Part shown: positions 1 to 8,649 of the stretch, piece after piece
Numbering within the stretch: the stretch's first letter is position 1
How the letters are laid out: each line of letters starts with the position of its first letter
From: CAWCOU01 sp963797335
GTDB lineage: Bacteria; Pseudomonadota; Gammaproteobacteria; JAURND01
Assembly (NCBI GenBank): GCA_963797335.1
Contig: CAWCOU010000006.1
Location: 744,001-808,000, forward strand
Length of the DNA: 64,000 bases
Direction of reading: 5' to 3'
Translations under genes and position numbers: made by a program
Notes under the pieces: generated by a model
Seen by the model: only the letters and a program-made list of their open reading frames with translations
Told to the model about the DNA's origin: nothing
Database searches by the model: none

Positions 1-317
1 ATTACGGCACGAGCGGGGTAGGGCTCGGTAAATAAATCGCTCATCACTTGGTTGATAATCGGAAAATGTGCGAAATCGCGTATATAAATGGTCAATTTCA
101 CGATGCTTTCTAAACTGCCTCCGGCGGCTCGAGCTACTGCGGCGATATTGGCAAAAATTTGTTGGATTTGTGTTTTGATATCACCGGTGACTAAATCTTG
201 GGTTTTAGGGTCTAGGGGGATTTGCCCGGAGAGATAAACCGTATTACCCACTTTGACCGCTTGAGAATAAGTACCAATCGCTTGGGGGGCTTCATTGGTT
301 TGAATCACTTGTTTCAT
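1..317 (-). CDS. ridA: RidA family reactive intermediate deaminase (partial)
   Basis: The gene starts at the ATG at 315-317 and runs off the left window edge, so only the first ~105 residues are visible. The N-terminus (MKQVIQTNEAPQAIGTYSQA) and the later GNTVYLSGQIPLDP stretch are typical of RidA/YjgF. Family members hydrolyse reactive enamine/imine intermediates released by PLP enzymes such as threonine dehydratase, in the cytosol as trimers. It lies 3 bp downstream of the spoT stop, the same position it holds after spoT in many gammaproteobacteria, so co-transcription with spoT is likely. The catalytic Arg region near the C-terminus lies at or beyond the edge and cannot be judged. Confidence 0.9.
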   Translation of the reverse strand, partial: MKQVIQTNEAPQAIGTYSQAVKVGNTVYLSGQIPLDPKTQDLVTGDIKTQIQQIFANIAAVARAAGGSLESIVKLTIYIRDFAHFPIINQVMSDLFTEPYPARAV

Positions 318-320
318 AAA

Positions 321-2438
321 TTACTTCCTGGATACTTTGATCACGGTTTTGACATGACGCAAATTCCGAATGACTTGCGCCAAGTGCACTCGATCACGCA
401 CGTGCAATTTGAACACATTGACGTAATGGTGAGCATCGCGTTCCGTCACGGAAATATCATCGATATTGGCATCGGCATCGGCAATGGCTTGGGCTAACTT
501 CGCCAACACGCCGCGTTGATTTTCGCCGACGACGCGAATGGCGGCAATAAATTCACCTTGCACCACTTTCGCCCAAGAAACCGCCATGCATTTTTCCGGT
601 TGACGACGTTGTTTTAAAATGCGCCGACACTGTTCGCTATGAATGACCAAGCCTTGACCGGCACTGAGCACTCCGACGATCGCATCGCCCGGAATAGGAT
701 GACAGCACGTCGCAAAATGAACGACAACACCTTCTGTGCCCTTAATCACTAATGGTTTGGTATCCGGCAGGGCGATGATTTCGACATTACTCGCCCCGTG
801 GCTGGCTACCGCTAATTGATGAGCCACCAACATACCCAAACGATTCCCCAAGCCAATTTCTTCTAACAAATCATCGAAGGATTCAGCTTTCGCTTCATCC
901 AATACTTGTTGAACAACTTGGGGGGAAATCTTTTTCAAATTAATCGATAACCGATCCAAGGCTTTTTTCAATAATTCTTTACCCAGCGCAATCGATTCTT
1001 GACGGCGTTGCGTTTTTAGAAAATGACGAATGCCGCTGCGCGCACGCGCAGTCACGACAAAATCCAACCACGAGGAATTGGGTTGGGAACTGGGCGAGGT
1101 GATGATTTCGACGGTTTGGCCGCTGACTAACACCGTGGATAACGGCGCTAGTTGTCGATCAATTTTGGCCGCTACACAAAAATTGCCGACATCGGTATGC
1201 ACCGCATACGCAAAATCGATGACGGTCGCCCCTTTCGGCAACTCCATAATCGAACCTTTGGGCGTGAATATATAGACCTCATCCGGAAATAAATCGATTT
1301 TAACGTTTTCGATAAACTCAATGGAACTACCGGTTTTTTGCTGCATTTCCAGCAGGTTCTTCACCCATTGCTGAGCGCGCACCTGAGACTCATCCAAGGT
1401 TTTATCATCGGATTTATAAAGCCAATGCGCGGCAATACCGCTGTTGGCCACTTGATCCATATGGCGAGAGCGAATCTGCACCTCAATAGGCATACCAAAT
1501 GGACCAAACAAGGTGGTGTGCAACGATTGGTAACCGTTGGCTTTAGGTATGGCGATGTAATCTTTGAATTTTTCGGGCAATGGTTTGTAAAGGGAATGCA
1601 CAATTCCGAGAGCACGGTAACAACTGTCGATGCTATCGGTAATAATTCGAAAACCGTAAACGTCAGTTATTTCCTTGAAAGGGGTACCACGCATCTGCAT
1701 TTTTCGGTAGATGCTATATAAATTTTTCTCTCGACCCGACACATGTGACGACGGCAGTTTGTTCTGAATAATCGCTTCTTGCAATGCCTTATCAACCAGG
1801 CTCATGATTTTTTTCTGATCACCAAGCACACGATGCACCGAATTTTTTAATACCCGGTAACGGTTGGGATAAAGTGCCGCAAAACCCAGATTTTCTAATT
1901 CCGTGTAGATCGTATGCATCCCTAACCGATTGGCGATGGGGGCAAAAATTTCTAGGGTTTCACGGGCAATGCGGCGGCGCTTTTGGGGATTTAGCGCAAC
2001 CAAGGTTCGCATATTGTGGAGACGATCGGCCAGTTTGATAATCATGACGCGGATGTCGCGGGACATGGCCATCACCATCTTATGGAAATTACCGGCTTGT
2101 GCTTCGGCGCGATTTTTAAATTCAATTTGGGTGAGTTTGCTCACACCGTCGACTAATTCAGCGACGGTGTCATCAAATTGTTCGGTTAGTTTTTCTTTGC
2201 TGACGTGGGTGTCTTCGATGACATCATGTAATAAGGCGGCCATGATGGTTTGCGGGTCCATGTGCATGTCGGCCAGAATGCCGGCGACCGCTAATGGATG
2301 AGTGATGTAAGGCTCACCCGAATCACGACTTTGCGTTTGGTGCGCTTCGGCGGCTACTGTAAAGGCTAAATAGATTTTATCTACCGCTTCACGCGGTAGA
2401 TAATCCAATTTTCGTAGAAGCTTTTTAAATAGCCTCAC
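321..2438 (-). CDS. spoT: Bifunctional (p)ppGpp synthetase/hydrolase SpoT
   Basis: This is a long RSH enzyme controlling the alarmone (p)ppGpp. From a GTG start at 2436-2438 it is 705 residues, close to E. coli SpoT, and begins VRLFKKLLRKLDYLP, which aligns with the usual SpoT start. That start is preceded by GGGG and overlaps the rpoZ end by only 14 nt. The ATG at 2504 would add 22 residues and overlap rpoZ by 80 nt. The hydrolase HD pair is H71-D72 in ALLHDVIED. The synthetase region has KFKDYIAIPK, the basic 'RxKD-like' type of bifunctional enzymes. A TGS domain (YIFTPKGSIMELPKGAT) and a C-terminal ACT domain follow. It sits in a gmk-rpoZ-spoT-ridA cluster. Confidence 0.95.
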   Translation of the reverse strand: MRLFKKLLRKLDYLPREAVDKIYLAFTVAAEAHQTQSRDSGEPYITHPLAVAGILADMHMDPQTIMAALLHDVIEDTHVSKEKLTEQFDDTVAELVDGVSKLTQIEFKNRAEAQAGNFHKMVMAMSRDIRVMIIKLADRLHNMRTLVALNPQKRRRIARETLEIFAPIANRLGMHTIYTELENLGFAALYPNRYRVLKNSVHRVLGDQKKIMSLVDKALQEAIIQNKLPSSHVSGREKNLYSIYRKMQMRGTPFKEITDVYGFRIITDSIDSCYRALGIVHSLYKPLPEKFKDYIAIPKANGYQSLHTTLFGPFGMPIEVQIRSRHMDQVANSGIAAHWLYKSDDKTLDESQVRAQQWVKNLLEMQQKTGSSIEFIENVKIDLFPDEVYIFTPKGSIMELPKGATVIDFAYAVHTDVGNFCVAAKIDRQLAPLSTVLVSGQTVEIITSPSSQPNSSWLDFVVTARARSGIRHFLKTQRRQESIALGKELLKKALDRLSINLKKISPQVVQQVLDEAKAESFDDLLEEIGLGNRLGMLVAHQLAVASHGASNVEIIALPDTKPLVIKGTEGVVVHFATCCHPIPGDAIVGVLSAGQGLVIHSEQCRRILKQRRQPEKCMAVSWAKVVQGEFIAAIRVVGENQRGVLAKLAQAIADADANIDDISVTERDAHHYVNVFKLHVRDRVHLAQVIRNLRHVKTVIKVSRK

Positions 2439-2700
2439 CGGTTTCCCCGGAAACCGGATGGGAAATGCGCTCGGCTGTTGAAATTTCAAGGGTTGCATAA
2501 GCATCTTCTAAAATATCTGCGTCTACTTTCCCTTCGGCGATTTCTCTCAAGGCGACGACGGTGGGTTTGTCGTTTTCCCAAGGTACATTGGGTTCAGCAC
2601 CACCCATTTCTAGTTGTCTTGCTCGTTTGGAAGCAATCATGACTAATACGAAACGATTCGGAATACGTTCTAAACAATCTTGGACTGTCACTCGCGCCAT
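2425..2700 (-). CDS. rpoZ: RNA polymerase omega subunit
   Basis: A 91-residue protein starting MARVTVQDCLERIPNRFVLV with the omega signature ASKRARQLEMGG. Omega binds the C-terminal part of beta-prime, aids RNA polymerase assembly, and in proteobacteria forms part of a ppGpp site, which fits its placement directly before spoT. The stop codon lies inside the first codons of spoT (14-nt overlap), implying translational coupling. The length is normal for the family. The gap to gmk upstream is about 70 bp and contains no obvious terminator. Confidence 0.96.
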   Translation of the reverse strand: MARVTVQDCLERIPNRFVLVMIASKRARQLEMGGAEPNVPWENDKPTVVALREIAEGKVDADILEDAYATLEISTAERISHPVSGETGEAI

Positions 2701-2769
2701 TAGAGTTTAACCTCATGTAAGAATTATAAATTCCACATATACCGCCCTAGGCAGGATACTGTGGCTATG

Positions 2770-3420
2770 TTAGCCAGGATTATAATGGCGATTAATTAAT
2801 TCCGCCAGTAACTTCACGTGCTTAACGACTTGTTTCTCCCGTTTCAGCCGGTTGGCGTGGATAATCGCCTGTAAATCACCTAATGCCTTTTCAAAGACAT
2901 CATTCACTACCAGGTAATCAAATTCCGGGTAATGGGCCACTTCTGCACTGGCGCCGGCCAATCGTTGCTCGATCACGGCTGAGGCATCTTGTCGCCGGGT
3001 TTGTAACCGCTCCCGGAGTAATTCCGGGGAAGGCGGGATGATAAAAATGCTGCAGGAAGAAGGGAATAAGGCCTGCACCTGTCTTGCGCCCTGCCAATCG
3101 ATCTCTAAAATCACGTCAATGCCTGCCTGCAACTGTTCCTCGACCCATTGCCTAGAAGTGCCGTAGTAATGACCAAACACTTGGGCGTATTCCAAAAACG
3201 CCTCGGCTTGAATCATGGTCTTGAATTCATCGGGGTCGACAAACCAGTAATGTACGCCGTGTTGCTCATCGGCACGTTTACCCCGTGTGGTGTGTGATAT
3301 GGAGATCTGTAACTGTGAGGTGGTTTGTACCAGGGCACGCGTTAAACTGGTTTTACCTGCGCCGGAGGGCGCTGCGATCACATAAAGAGTTCCTGTGGTT
3401 TTTCGTGTACCGTCAGTCAT
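2770..3420 (-). CDS. gmk: Guanylate kinase
   Basis: A GMP to GDP kinase of 216 residues from the ATG at 3418-3420 (MTDGTRKTTGTLYVIAAPSG). The P-loop APSGAGKTSL is at residues 17-26, followed by the GMP-binding SHTTRGKR and GVHYWFV segments. An in-frame ATG further upstream (3492) would run into hemA and adds residues with no homology to Gmk, so the internal start is preferred. It follows hemA by 10 bp and precedes rpoZ-spoT, so guanine nucleotide supply, RNA polymerase omega and ppGpp metabolism are in one transcription unit. Confidence 0.95.
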   Translation of the reverse strand: MTDGTRKTTGTLYVIAAPSGAGKTSLTRALVQTTSQLQISISHTTRGKRADEQHGVHYWFVDPDEFKTMIQAEAFLEYAQVFGHYYGTSRQWVEEQLQAGIDVILEIDWQGARQVQALFPSSCSIFIIPPSPELLRERLQTRRQDASAVIEQRLAGASAEVAHYPEFDYLVVNDVFEKALGDLQAIIHANRLKREKQVVKHVKLLAELINRHYNPG

Positions 3421-3430
3421 ATAGCACCGG

Positions 3431-4699
3431 TTATCGTTCTTGTATATCCAGCAATTTTTTGGCCGCCAACAGTAATTCCCATTGGCCATCAAATGCCGCT
3501 TGATGCAATTGCAGGGTTGGATTATGCATGATTTTATTGGTGAGTGTACGAGTCACATTCGCCAAAACGGCCGCCGGTTCTTGACCATTGGCCAATGCCG
3601 CCCGGGCGCGGGTCATTTCCTCTTGCCGAATGACCTCAAGTTTGGTTCGATAATCACGGATCATCGATACCGCATCTAATGCTTGCAGCTGGCGCATAAA
3701 ATACCGAGCTTGGGTATCAATCATCGCCTCTGCCTGCGCGGCTGAGGCCTGACGCAAGTGGCGATTTTCTTCGACTATCTCGGTTAAATGGTCGAGATTA
3801 TACAAATACACATCTTCCAGGTCATTGACCTGGGGTTCAATACTACGCGGCATGGAAAGGTCCACCATCAATAGCGGCCGACGTTTTCCTGATTTTAACG
3901 CATACTCTACCATGCCTTTGCCTATAATTGGCAGCGCGCTGCCGACAGCCGCTAATACCACGTCTGTTTGTTGAAGATAAACGGGAATATCTTCCAGAGC
4001 AATGGCATGGCCATGAAAGGGTTGAGCTAACCGCTGTGCGCGTGTGATTTGGCGATTGGCGATGACCAAGCGTTTGACTCCGCAGTCGCTTAGATGCAAA
4101 GCGGCCAGTTCCATGGTCTGCCCTGCACCGATTAACAACACCCGACATTTACGGATATCGGTAAAAATACGTTTGGCTAGGCCCACCGCCGCATAAGCCA
4201 CCGAGACGGGGCTAGCACCGACGCCTGTCAAGCTGCGAACTTGTTTGGTGACGGCGAATACCCGCTGTAATAAGCGTTGCAACTGGCTGCCAATACTGCC
4301 GGCTTGTTGTGCTAATAGAAAGGCTTTCTTCAGTTGGCCGAGTATTTGCGGTTCGCCGAGTATTTGCGAGTCTAGGCCGCTGGCCACTCTCATAATATGG
4401 CTGACGGCTTGTTGATCTTCTCGCTGGTACCAATAGTTTTGCGGAGGAACGGTGCTGGGTTGGCATGAATCGGTGAGGGGGAGGTGGTGATTCAGCCACT
4501 GCGTTAATTGGTGCGGATCGGTTGTTTTTCCATAGATTTCGGTACGATTGCACGTCGATAAAATCATCGCCTCATTCGCCGCACCGGACTGCAATAAGGC
4601 GTGCAACGTCGCCGGCGTGTTTTCCGGTGTGAACACGACTCGCTCGCGAATGGCAACGGGTGCGGTGTGGTGGTTAAGGCCGTAGACGATGAAAGACAT
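3431..4699 (-). CDS. hemA: Glutamyl-tRNA reductase
   Basis: This 422-residue enzyme reduces glutamyl-tRNA(Glu) to glutamate-1-semialdehyde, the first committed step of C5 haem synthesis. The catalytic cysteine is C50 in LSTCNRTEIYG, and the NADPH-binding segment VLLIGAGQTMELAALHL is visible mid-protein. Length matches the family. It is divergent from lolB, as in many gammaproteobacteria, but it is followed by gmk rather than by prfA/prmC. That is a local rearrangement of the usual hemA-prfA order. Confidence 0.96.
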   Translation of the reverse strand: MSFIVYGLNHHTAPVAIRERVVFTPENTPATLHALLQSGAANEAMILSTCNRTEIYGKTTDPHQLTQWLNHHLPLTDSCQPSTVPPQNYWYQREDQQAVSHIMRVASGLDSQILGEPQILGQLKKAFLLAQQAGSIGSQLQRLLQRVFAVTKQVRSLTGVGASPVSVAYAAVGLAKRIFTDIRKCRVLLIGAGQTMELAALHLSDCGVKRLVIANRQITRAQRLAQPFHGHAIALEDIPVYLQQTDVVLAAVGSALPIIGKGMVEYALKSGKRRPLLMVDLSMPRSIEPQVNDLEDVYLYNLDHLTEIVEENRHLRQASAAQAEAMIDTQARYFMRQLQALDAVSMIRDYRTKLEVIRQEEMTRARAALANGQEPAAVLANVTRTLTNKIMHNPTLQLHQAAFDGQWELLLAAKKLLDIQER

Positions 4700-4771
4700 G
4701 ATTTAGCATAAACCATACCCTACCCCGGCGGCAAGGAACGGTCGCTAAGGCATCAATAATTTAAAAAATAT

Positions 4772-4800
4772 TTGCTATTAAAAATAAATCGTTTCATAAT
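4772..4800 (+). promoter_or_regulatory. Putative sigma-70 promoter of lolB
   Basis: TTGCTA (4772-4777) and CATAAT (4795-4800) are separated by exactly 17 bp. The predicted transcription start would fall on or next to the lolB ATG at 4807. No Shine-Dalgarno sequence is visible upstream of that ATG, so the transcript may be leaderless. This is inference from motif spacing only. Confidence 0.45.
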
Positions 4801-4806
4801 CGTGGC

Positions 4807-5469
4807 ATGAAAACTCAAGTATGGAAACTTACCCCCTTAGTCGCTGGCCTGCTGTTAGTTGGTTGCGCTAGCGTCACTCCGCCCCCATCTGTATCTACAC
4901 CCGCTGCGCCTGCGGTTACTGGTCCACAAAATCAGCAACAGCCTGCCGCTAATGCAACTACCAGTGCTGCTCCTCAAGGCAACACGACGCAAGCGAAACA
5001 AATTACGTCGTGGAACTTGAAAGGCTCGGTTAGCATTCAGCATCAGACCGGCACAGATTTTGCATCGGTACAATGGGATCAACAAGGATCGCAATATTCA
5101 ATCGCCCTGTATGGGCCCCTGAGTTTAGGCAAAGTCCAAATCACCGGCCATCCCGGTCAAGTGACTTTAGCACAATCAGGCAAGTCAACCGCCAGTGCTG
5201 CATCGCCGGAACAACTGATGCAGAAACAGTTAGGTTGGCAGCTACCGCTCTCGAATCTGTATTATTGGGTGCGTGGCATACCGGCCCCAGGCAAAGCCAC
5301 TCGTACTAGCTATGATGCTTCTAATCATTTGAAGCAGTTATCACAGCAAGGGTGGACGATTAGCTACACCGATTATACGACCGTGCAGCAAGTGGATTTA
5401 CCACGACGTATATGGCTGATGAACCCCAACCTTCGAGTGAGCCTGGTGATTAAAAACTGGAGCTTTTGA
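4807..5469 (+). CDS. lolB: Outer-membrane lipoprotein receptor LolB
   Basis: A 220-residue lipoprotein with a clear lipobox, LLLVGC, and Cys20 as the lipidated residue. After a Pro/Gln/Thr-rich linker (about residues 24-65) comes the LolB fold: WNLKGSVSIQ, then SIALYGPLSLGKVQITG and LPLSNLYYWVRGIPAPG. LolB accepts lipoproteins from LolA in the periplasm and inserts them in the outer membrane. The linker is longer than in E. coli LolB. It is divergent from hemA and followed by a strong terminator. ispE, its usual downstream neighbour, is missing. Confidence 0.92.
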   Translation: MKTQVWKLTPLVAGLLLVGCASVTPPPSVSTPAAPAVTGPQNQQQPAANATTSAAPQGNTTQAKQITSWNLKGSVSIQHQTGTDFASVQWDQQGSQYSIALYGPLSLGKVQITGHPGQVTLAQSGKSTASAASPEQLMQKQLGWQLPLSNLYYWVRGIPAPGKATRTSYDASNHLKQLSQQGWTISYTDYTTVQQVDLPRRIWLMNPNLRVSLVIKNWSF

Positions 5470-5489
5470 GCAAGTTTGGTAGGACCCAG

Positions 5490-5522
5490 GAAGGGCTTAC
5501 TACGGTAAGCCCTTCTTTTTTT
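5490..5522 (+). terminator. Rho-independent terminator after lolB
   Basis: An 11-bp GC-rich stem (GAAGGGCTTAC / GTAAGCCCTTC) with a 4-nt loop is followed by a run of T residues, 20 nt after the lolB stop. Confidence 0.9.
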
Positions 5523-5556
5523 GTCCCCCCATTTTGTTTTTTTGTTGTACTGAGCA

Positions 5557-5585
5557 TTGACATCGGCGGCCGGGCATATCAAAAT
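5557..5585 (+). promoter_or_regulatory. Putative sigma-70 promoter of tRNA-Gln (and perhaps prs)
   Basis: A consensus TTGACA at 5557-5562 is followed after 17 bp by CAAAAT at 5580-5585, about 40 nt upstream of the tRNA 5' end. It stands downstream of the lolB terminator, as expected for an independent tRNA promoter. Confidence 0.55.
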
Positions 5586-5625
5586 TAAAAGACTTGAATC
5601 ATCATTGACCGCAATGAGTTTTATT

Positions 5626-5700
5626 TGGGGTGTCGCCAAGCGGTAAGGCACAGGGTTTTGATCTCCGCATACCTAGGTTCGAATCCTAGCACCCCAGCCA
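5626..5700 (+). tRNA. tRNA-Gln (TTG)
   Basis: A 75-nt tRNA including an encoded CCA. The acceptor stem TGGGGTG pairs with CACCCCA, and the T-arm GGTTCGAATCC is intact. The anticodon loop TTTTGAT gives anticodon TTG (Gln, CAA/CAG). The anticodon stem is weak: CAGGG opposite CTCCG contains an A-C mismatch at the second pair and a G-T wobble. The tRNA lies between lolB and prs, its usual neighbourhood in this group. Confidence 0.95.
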
Positions 5701-5757
5701 CTCCTACCCTTATAATAAAATCTAGCTTACTCACTCCACCTATCGAGGAAACGTTTT

Positions 5758-6705
5758 GTGTCTGACATTAAAATTTTTACAGGTAATGCCAACCCTGAAC
5801 TTGCCAGACATGTCGTCCAACACCTCAACATCCCGCTAGGAAAAGCGAACGTCGGTCGCTTTAGCGATGGCGAAACCATGGTGGAAATTATTGAGAATGT
5901 CCGAGGTCAGCACAGTTTTATCATTCAACCCACCTGCGCCCCCAGTAACGATAATTTGATGGAGTTGTTGGCGATGGCGGATGCATTGCGCCGCTCCTCC
6001 GCAGCCACCATTACGGCTGTCGTTCCTTATTTTGGTTATGGTCGTCAAGATCGGCGAGTCCGTTCGGCACGGGTGCCTATCACCGCTAAGGTCATTGCCG
6101 ATATGCTTTCGGTCGTTGGCATTAATCGCATCATTACGGTGGATTTGCACGCCGATCAAATCCAAGGTTTTTTCTATATTCCCGTCGATAATATTTACGC
6201 CACGCCCGTACTGTTAGATGATATCCGTCAAAAGCATTATAAAAATCCACTCATCGTATCACCCGATGTCGGGGGTGTGTTAAGAGCGAGAGCGACGGCA
6301 AAACAACTGAACGATTGCGATTTAGCGATTATCGACAAACGTCGCCCCCGCCCTAATGAAGCGGAGATTATGAATATCATCGGTGAAGCCGATGGCCGCA
6401 ATTGCATTATTGTCGATGATATGGTGGATACCGGCGGCACGTTGTGCCAGGCGGCGAAGGCCTTGAAAGAACGTGGCGCTGCCACGGTGACGGCCTATTG
6501 CACTCACGCAGTGCTCTCCGGGAATGCTCTGCAAAACATCGGCGAATCCCAATTAGACGAATTGATTGTCACCAACACCATTCCTTTAACCGAAGCCGCT
6601 AAACGCGTGTCGAAAATTCGCCAACTCAGCATTAGTGATTTATTGGCAGAGACTATTTACCGAGTCAATCATAAAGAATCCGTCAGCTCGATGTTTTCAG
6701 AATAA
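5758..6705 (+). CDS. prs: Ribose-phosphate pyrophosphokinase (PRPP synthase)
   Basis: This 315-residue enzyme makes PRPP from ribose-5-phosphate and ATP, feeding nucleotide, His, Trp and NAD synthesis. The start is GTG at 5758-5760, 7 nt after GAGGAA. Family signatures are visible: FSDGETMVEI, YFGYGRQDR, DLHADQIQGFF and the PRPP loop IIVDDMVDTGGTL. Length equals that of E. coli Prs. In Coxiella and relatives rplY and pth usually follow prs. Here the next gene is an unrelated hypothetical on the opposite strand. Confidence 0.97.
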   Translation: MSDIKIFTGNANPELARHVVQHLNIPLGKANVGRFSDGETMVEIIENVRGQHSFIIQPTCAPSNDNLMELLAMADALRRSSAATITAVVPYFGYGRQDRRVRSARVPITAKVIADMLSVVGINRIITVDLHADQIQGFFYIPVDNIYATPVLLDDIRQKHYKNPLIVSPDVGGVLRARATAKQLNDCDLAIIDKRRPRPNEAEIMNIIGEADGRNCIIVDDMVDTGGTLCQAAKALKERGAATVTAYCTHAVLSGNALQNIGESQLDELIVTNTIPLTEAAKRVSKIRQLSISDLLAETIYRVNHKESVSSMFSE

Positions 6706-6722
6706 AATAAATCGTAACTACT

Positions 6723-6745
6723 CGCACGACGACGTGCTCTTTCTA
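6723..6745 (+). terminator. Possible weak terminator after prs
   Basis: A short hairpin GCACG-ACGA-CGTGC (6724-6737) is followed by TCTTTCT. The 5-bp stem is marginal; placement between two convergent genes supports it. Confidence 0.35.
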
Positions 6746-6749
6746 CAAG

Positions 6750-7607
6750 TTAACGGAAACCTCGGCTAACTTTTTCGTCATTCCCTTTTTCAATCAAATT
6801 TAATGTCTCCGAGTCCTTCTCTAAGCGGTCCATGTCTTCCTTGAATTTCTCTTGCATCTCTTTAATGTCCTCTACTACCTTAAGTGGTTTCTCATCCGAA
6901 TTAATGTCCAAGTCTCTTAATATTTGCTTTTCCCTCTCATTCAGAATATCACTCCCTTTAACCGGTAACCAACGATCGCGAGTGCTCCCGTAATCGAATA
7001 AAACAACTCCACCTAACAAAAAACATGCAGCTGCAAAGCCCAACCCGAGTTCTCCATAAGAATAGCTCGATATACCACACATTTCCGTTTCAATTTGTGC
7101 ACAACTTTCATAGGCATAGTTGGCCATGGCCTTTACCTGCTTTAGTAAGGGATAAATAAGCGCCCCATAACCCGATCCAGCACAATACTCGGCCATCGAC
7201 ACACCTTCGATTTCGCTGCACGTTTGATTATTAAACAGTTGATGATAATAAGCGTCCACCGCTTGTCTAACTTGGTCATCCGCTGCTTTTCCTAGCCCAT
7301 GTAAAATATAGATGCCGTAACCGGCACCTCCTGATGAAACGATAGATGCCAGGGAACCTAAGAAATAAGGGAGATTGGGCAAACATCGGGAAAAATGACG
7401 GTTTCCTTCCGCTGCCAATATTTTATCTTGAATTTCAGTTAGCTCTCTTTGTCGTGCCTTTATTTCTTCAGGAGTCAGTGGGGGTTCGGAGACTACAATT
7501 TTTTCTGGGTCGTCTTCCGGAATACTATTGATGGCTGTTAGAGGTTGTTTAAGATCTGCGATTTTACTTTCTTTACTGTTGAAAAACCATTGTCCAATCT
7601 GTTTCAT
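6750..7607 (-). CDS. Hypothetical two-span membrane protein with C-terminal coiled coil
   Basis: Family not recognised. The 285-residue product has a charged N-terminal region (about residues 1-80, with a helical KARQRELTEIQDKILAAEGN segment) and a first hydrophobic stretch around FLGSLASIVSSGGAGYGIYI. A Cys-containing loop (TCSEIEG, YCAGSGYG, SCAQIETEMCG) is followed by a second hydrophobic stretch, LGFAAACFLLGGVVLFDYG. The charged, heptad-like C-terminus (EDIKEMQEKFKEDMDRLEKD) probably forms a coiled coil. Paired membrane segments around a Cys-rich loop and cytosolic coiled coils resemble host-membrane effectors of intracellular bacteria, but that is inference. It occupies the place where rplY/pth often follow prs. 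Confidence 0.7.
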   Translation of the reverse strand: MKQIGQWFFNSKESKIADLKQPLTAINSIPEDDPEKIVVSEPPLTPEEIKARQRELTEIQDKILAAEGNRHFSRCLPNLPYFLGSLASIVSSGGAGYGIYILHGLGKAADDQVRQAVDAYYHQLFNNQTCSEIEGVSMAEYCAGSGYGALIYPLLKQVKAMANYAYESCAQIETEMCGISSYSYGELGLGFAAACFLLGGVVLFDYGSTRDRWLPVKGSDILNEREKQILRDLDINSDEKPLKVVEDIKEMQEKFKEDMDRLEKDSETLNLIEKGNDEKVSRGFR

Positions 7608-7780
7608 TCTTTTATCACTCTTTGCGGTGATTTTTAAAAAACGATCAATCCATCTCTAGATCGCAGTGGGTATATACGTCAATACTAAAGTGGTTCATAT
7701 TGTCCGCATGACTCATTCTATCATCGACATCCTGATTATTAAAGTTAGATTATCAAAAGTATCCTTGAATCATTTTTTCC

Positions 7781-8521
7781 TTAATGATCTGCTGCGTTTA
7801 GGTAAAACATCATTTCCGTTGACCGCTCAGCCTCTCCACGTGGCCGAAACGATTCTTCATGAAAAAGTACTTCACCGGTATTGCTTACACGAATGACGCT
7901 GGAAGAGCGGGTGCCATGTTCAGTGCCTACGACGAAAATAGCGTCGTGCGCATCTTGTTGGGGTGGCGGTATCTGTCGATCAGCCAACACGAATAGACAG
8001 TCTGTCACTGCTATAACGGGTTGAGCTAAGATAGGACGAAATAATTTTTTTGCTCGCTCCACTTTCGGCCAAGGCGTTTCTAAAAATGCATTGCTTAAAC
8101 CGTATAAGCCCTTATTTATTTCCATCGTTTCATCGGTTTCATTGCAATAATAATAAATCGATTGCAGGTCACCGCAAATCAGGTTAAACGGATTAAATTC
8201 GGCGCGATGTCGGCGGATTTGTTGTAGATAAATTAGCGGAGAAATATCGGTACTTAAATAGTCACTCACTAATAAACCTCTGGAAGTGAATGACGCCACA
8301 TTAGGTTGGTTGGAGTGCACATTAGTCACTAAGGCAAAACGACCGGAAGCTTGTATCGCTAACCACGTGCCCTCCCCCACTAAATCACGGCCGCCGTATA
8401 TCGCGTGTTCTGGCCAATAGGATAGTGGCTGAGTGGGGCGCGTGTATTGTTCATCTCGATTAAAAAGGATAATTAATGGATAATCTGGGTGAACTTTTTG
8501 CGCTAATAAAATTAAGCACAT
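7781..8521 (-). CDS. NRDE/TANGO2 family protein
   Basis: A 246-residue protein from the ATG at 8519-8521, preceded by AGGAAG. It starts MCLILLAQ, with the second-position Cys typical of TANGO2/NRDE proteins, and carries the family signature FNRDEQYTRP plus YGGRDLVGEGTWLAI. TANGO2 has been linked to haem trafficking and lipid metabolism; the bacterial role is not established. A longer in-frame start (8599) adds a basic stretch not seen in the family and lacks a clear ribosome site. The gene is divergent from the Nit amidase. Confidence 0.85.
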   Translation of the reverse strand: MCLILLAQKVHPDYPLIILFNRDEQYTRPTQPLSYWPEHAIYGGRDLVGEGTWLAIQASGRFALVTNVHSNQPNVASFTSRGLLVSDYLSTDISPLIYLQQIRRHRAEFNPFNLICGDLQSIYYYCNETDETMEINKGLYGLSNAFLETPWPKVERAKKLFRPILAQPVIAVTDCLFVLADRQIPPPQQDAHDAIFVVGTEHGTRSSSVIRVSNTGEVLFHEESFRPRGEAERSTEMMFYLNAADH

Positions 8522-8649
8522 ATAATTCTTCCTTGAATGCTCTTCAGCATCCCGTTTGTTGTTCTTAGCTCGACGCCCTGTAGCAGTTCGCGCGCCCATT
8601 ACCTTTTGCAGGGCCTACTGTCAGGGTAGCACATTATTGGAATGAAGCC

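Noticed and set aside
3421..3492. N-terminal extension of guanylate kinase from an ATG at 3492
   Set aside because: It would lie inside hemA, and the added residues do not match Gmk; the ATG at 3420 fits family and spacing.
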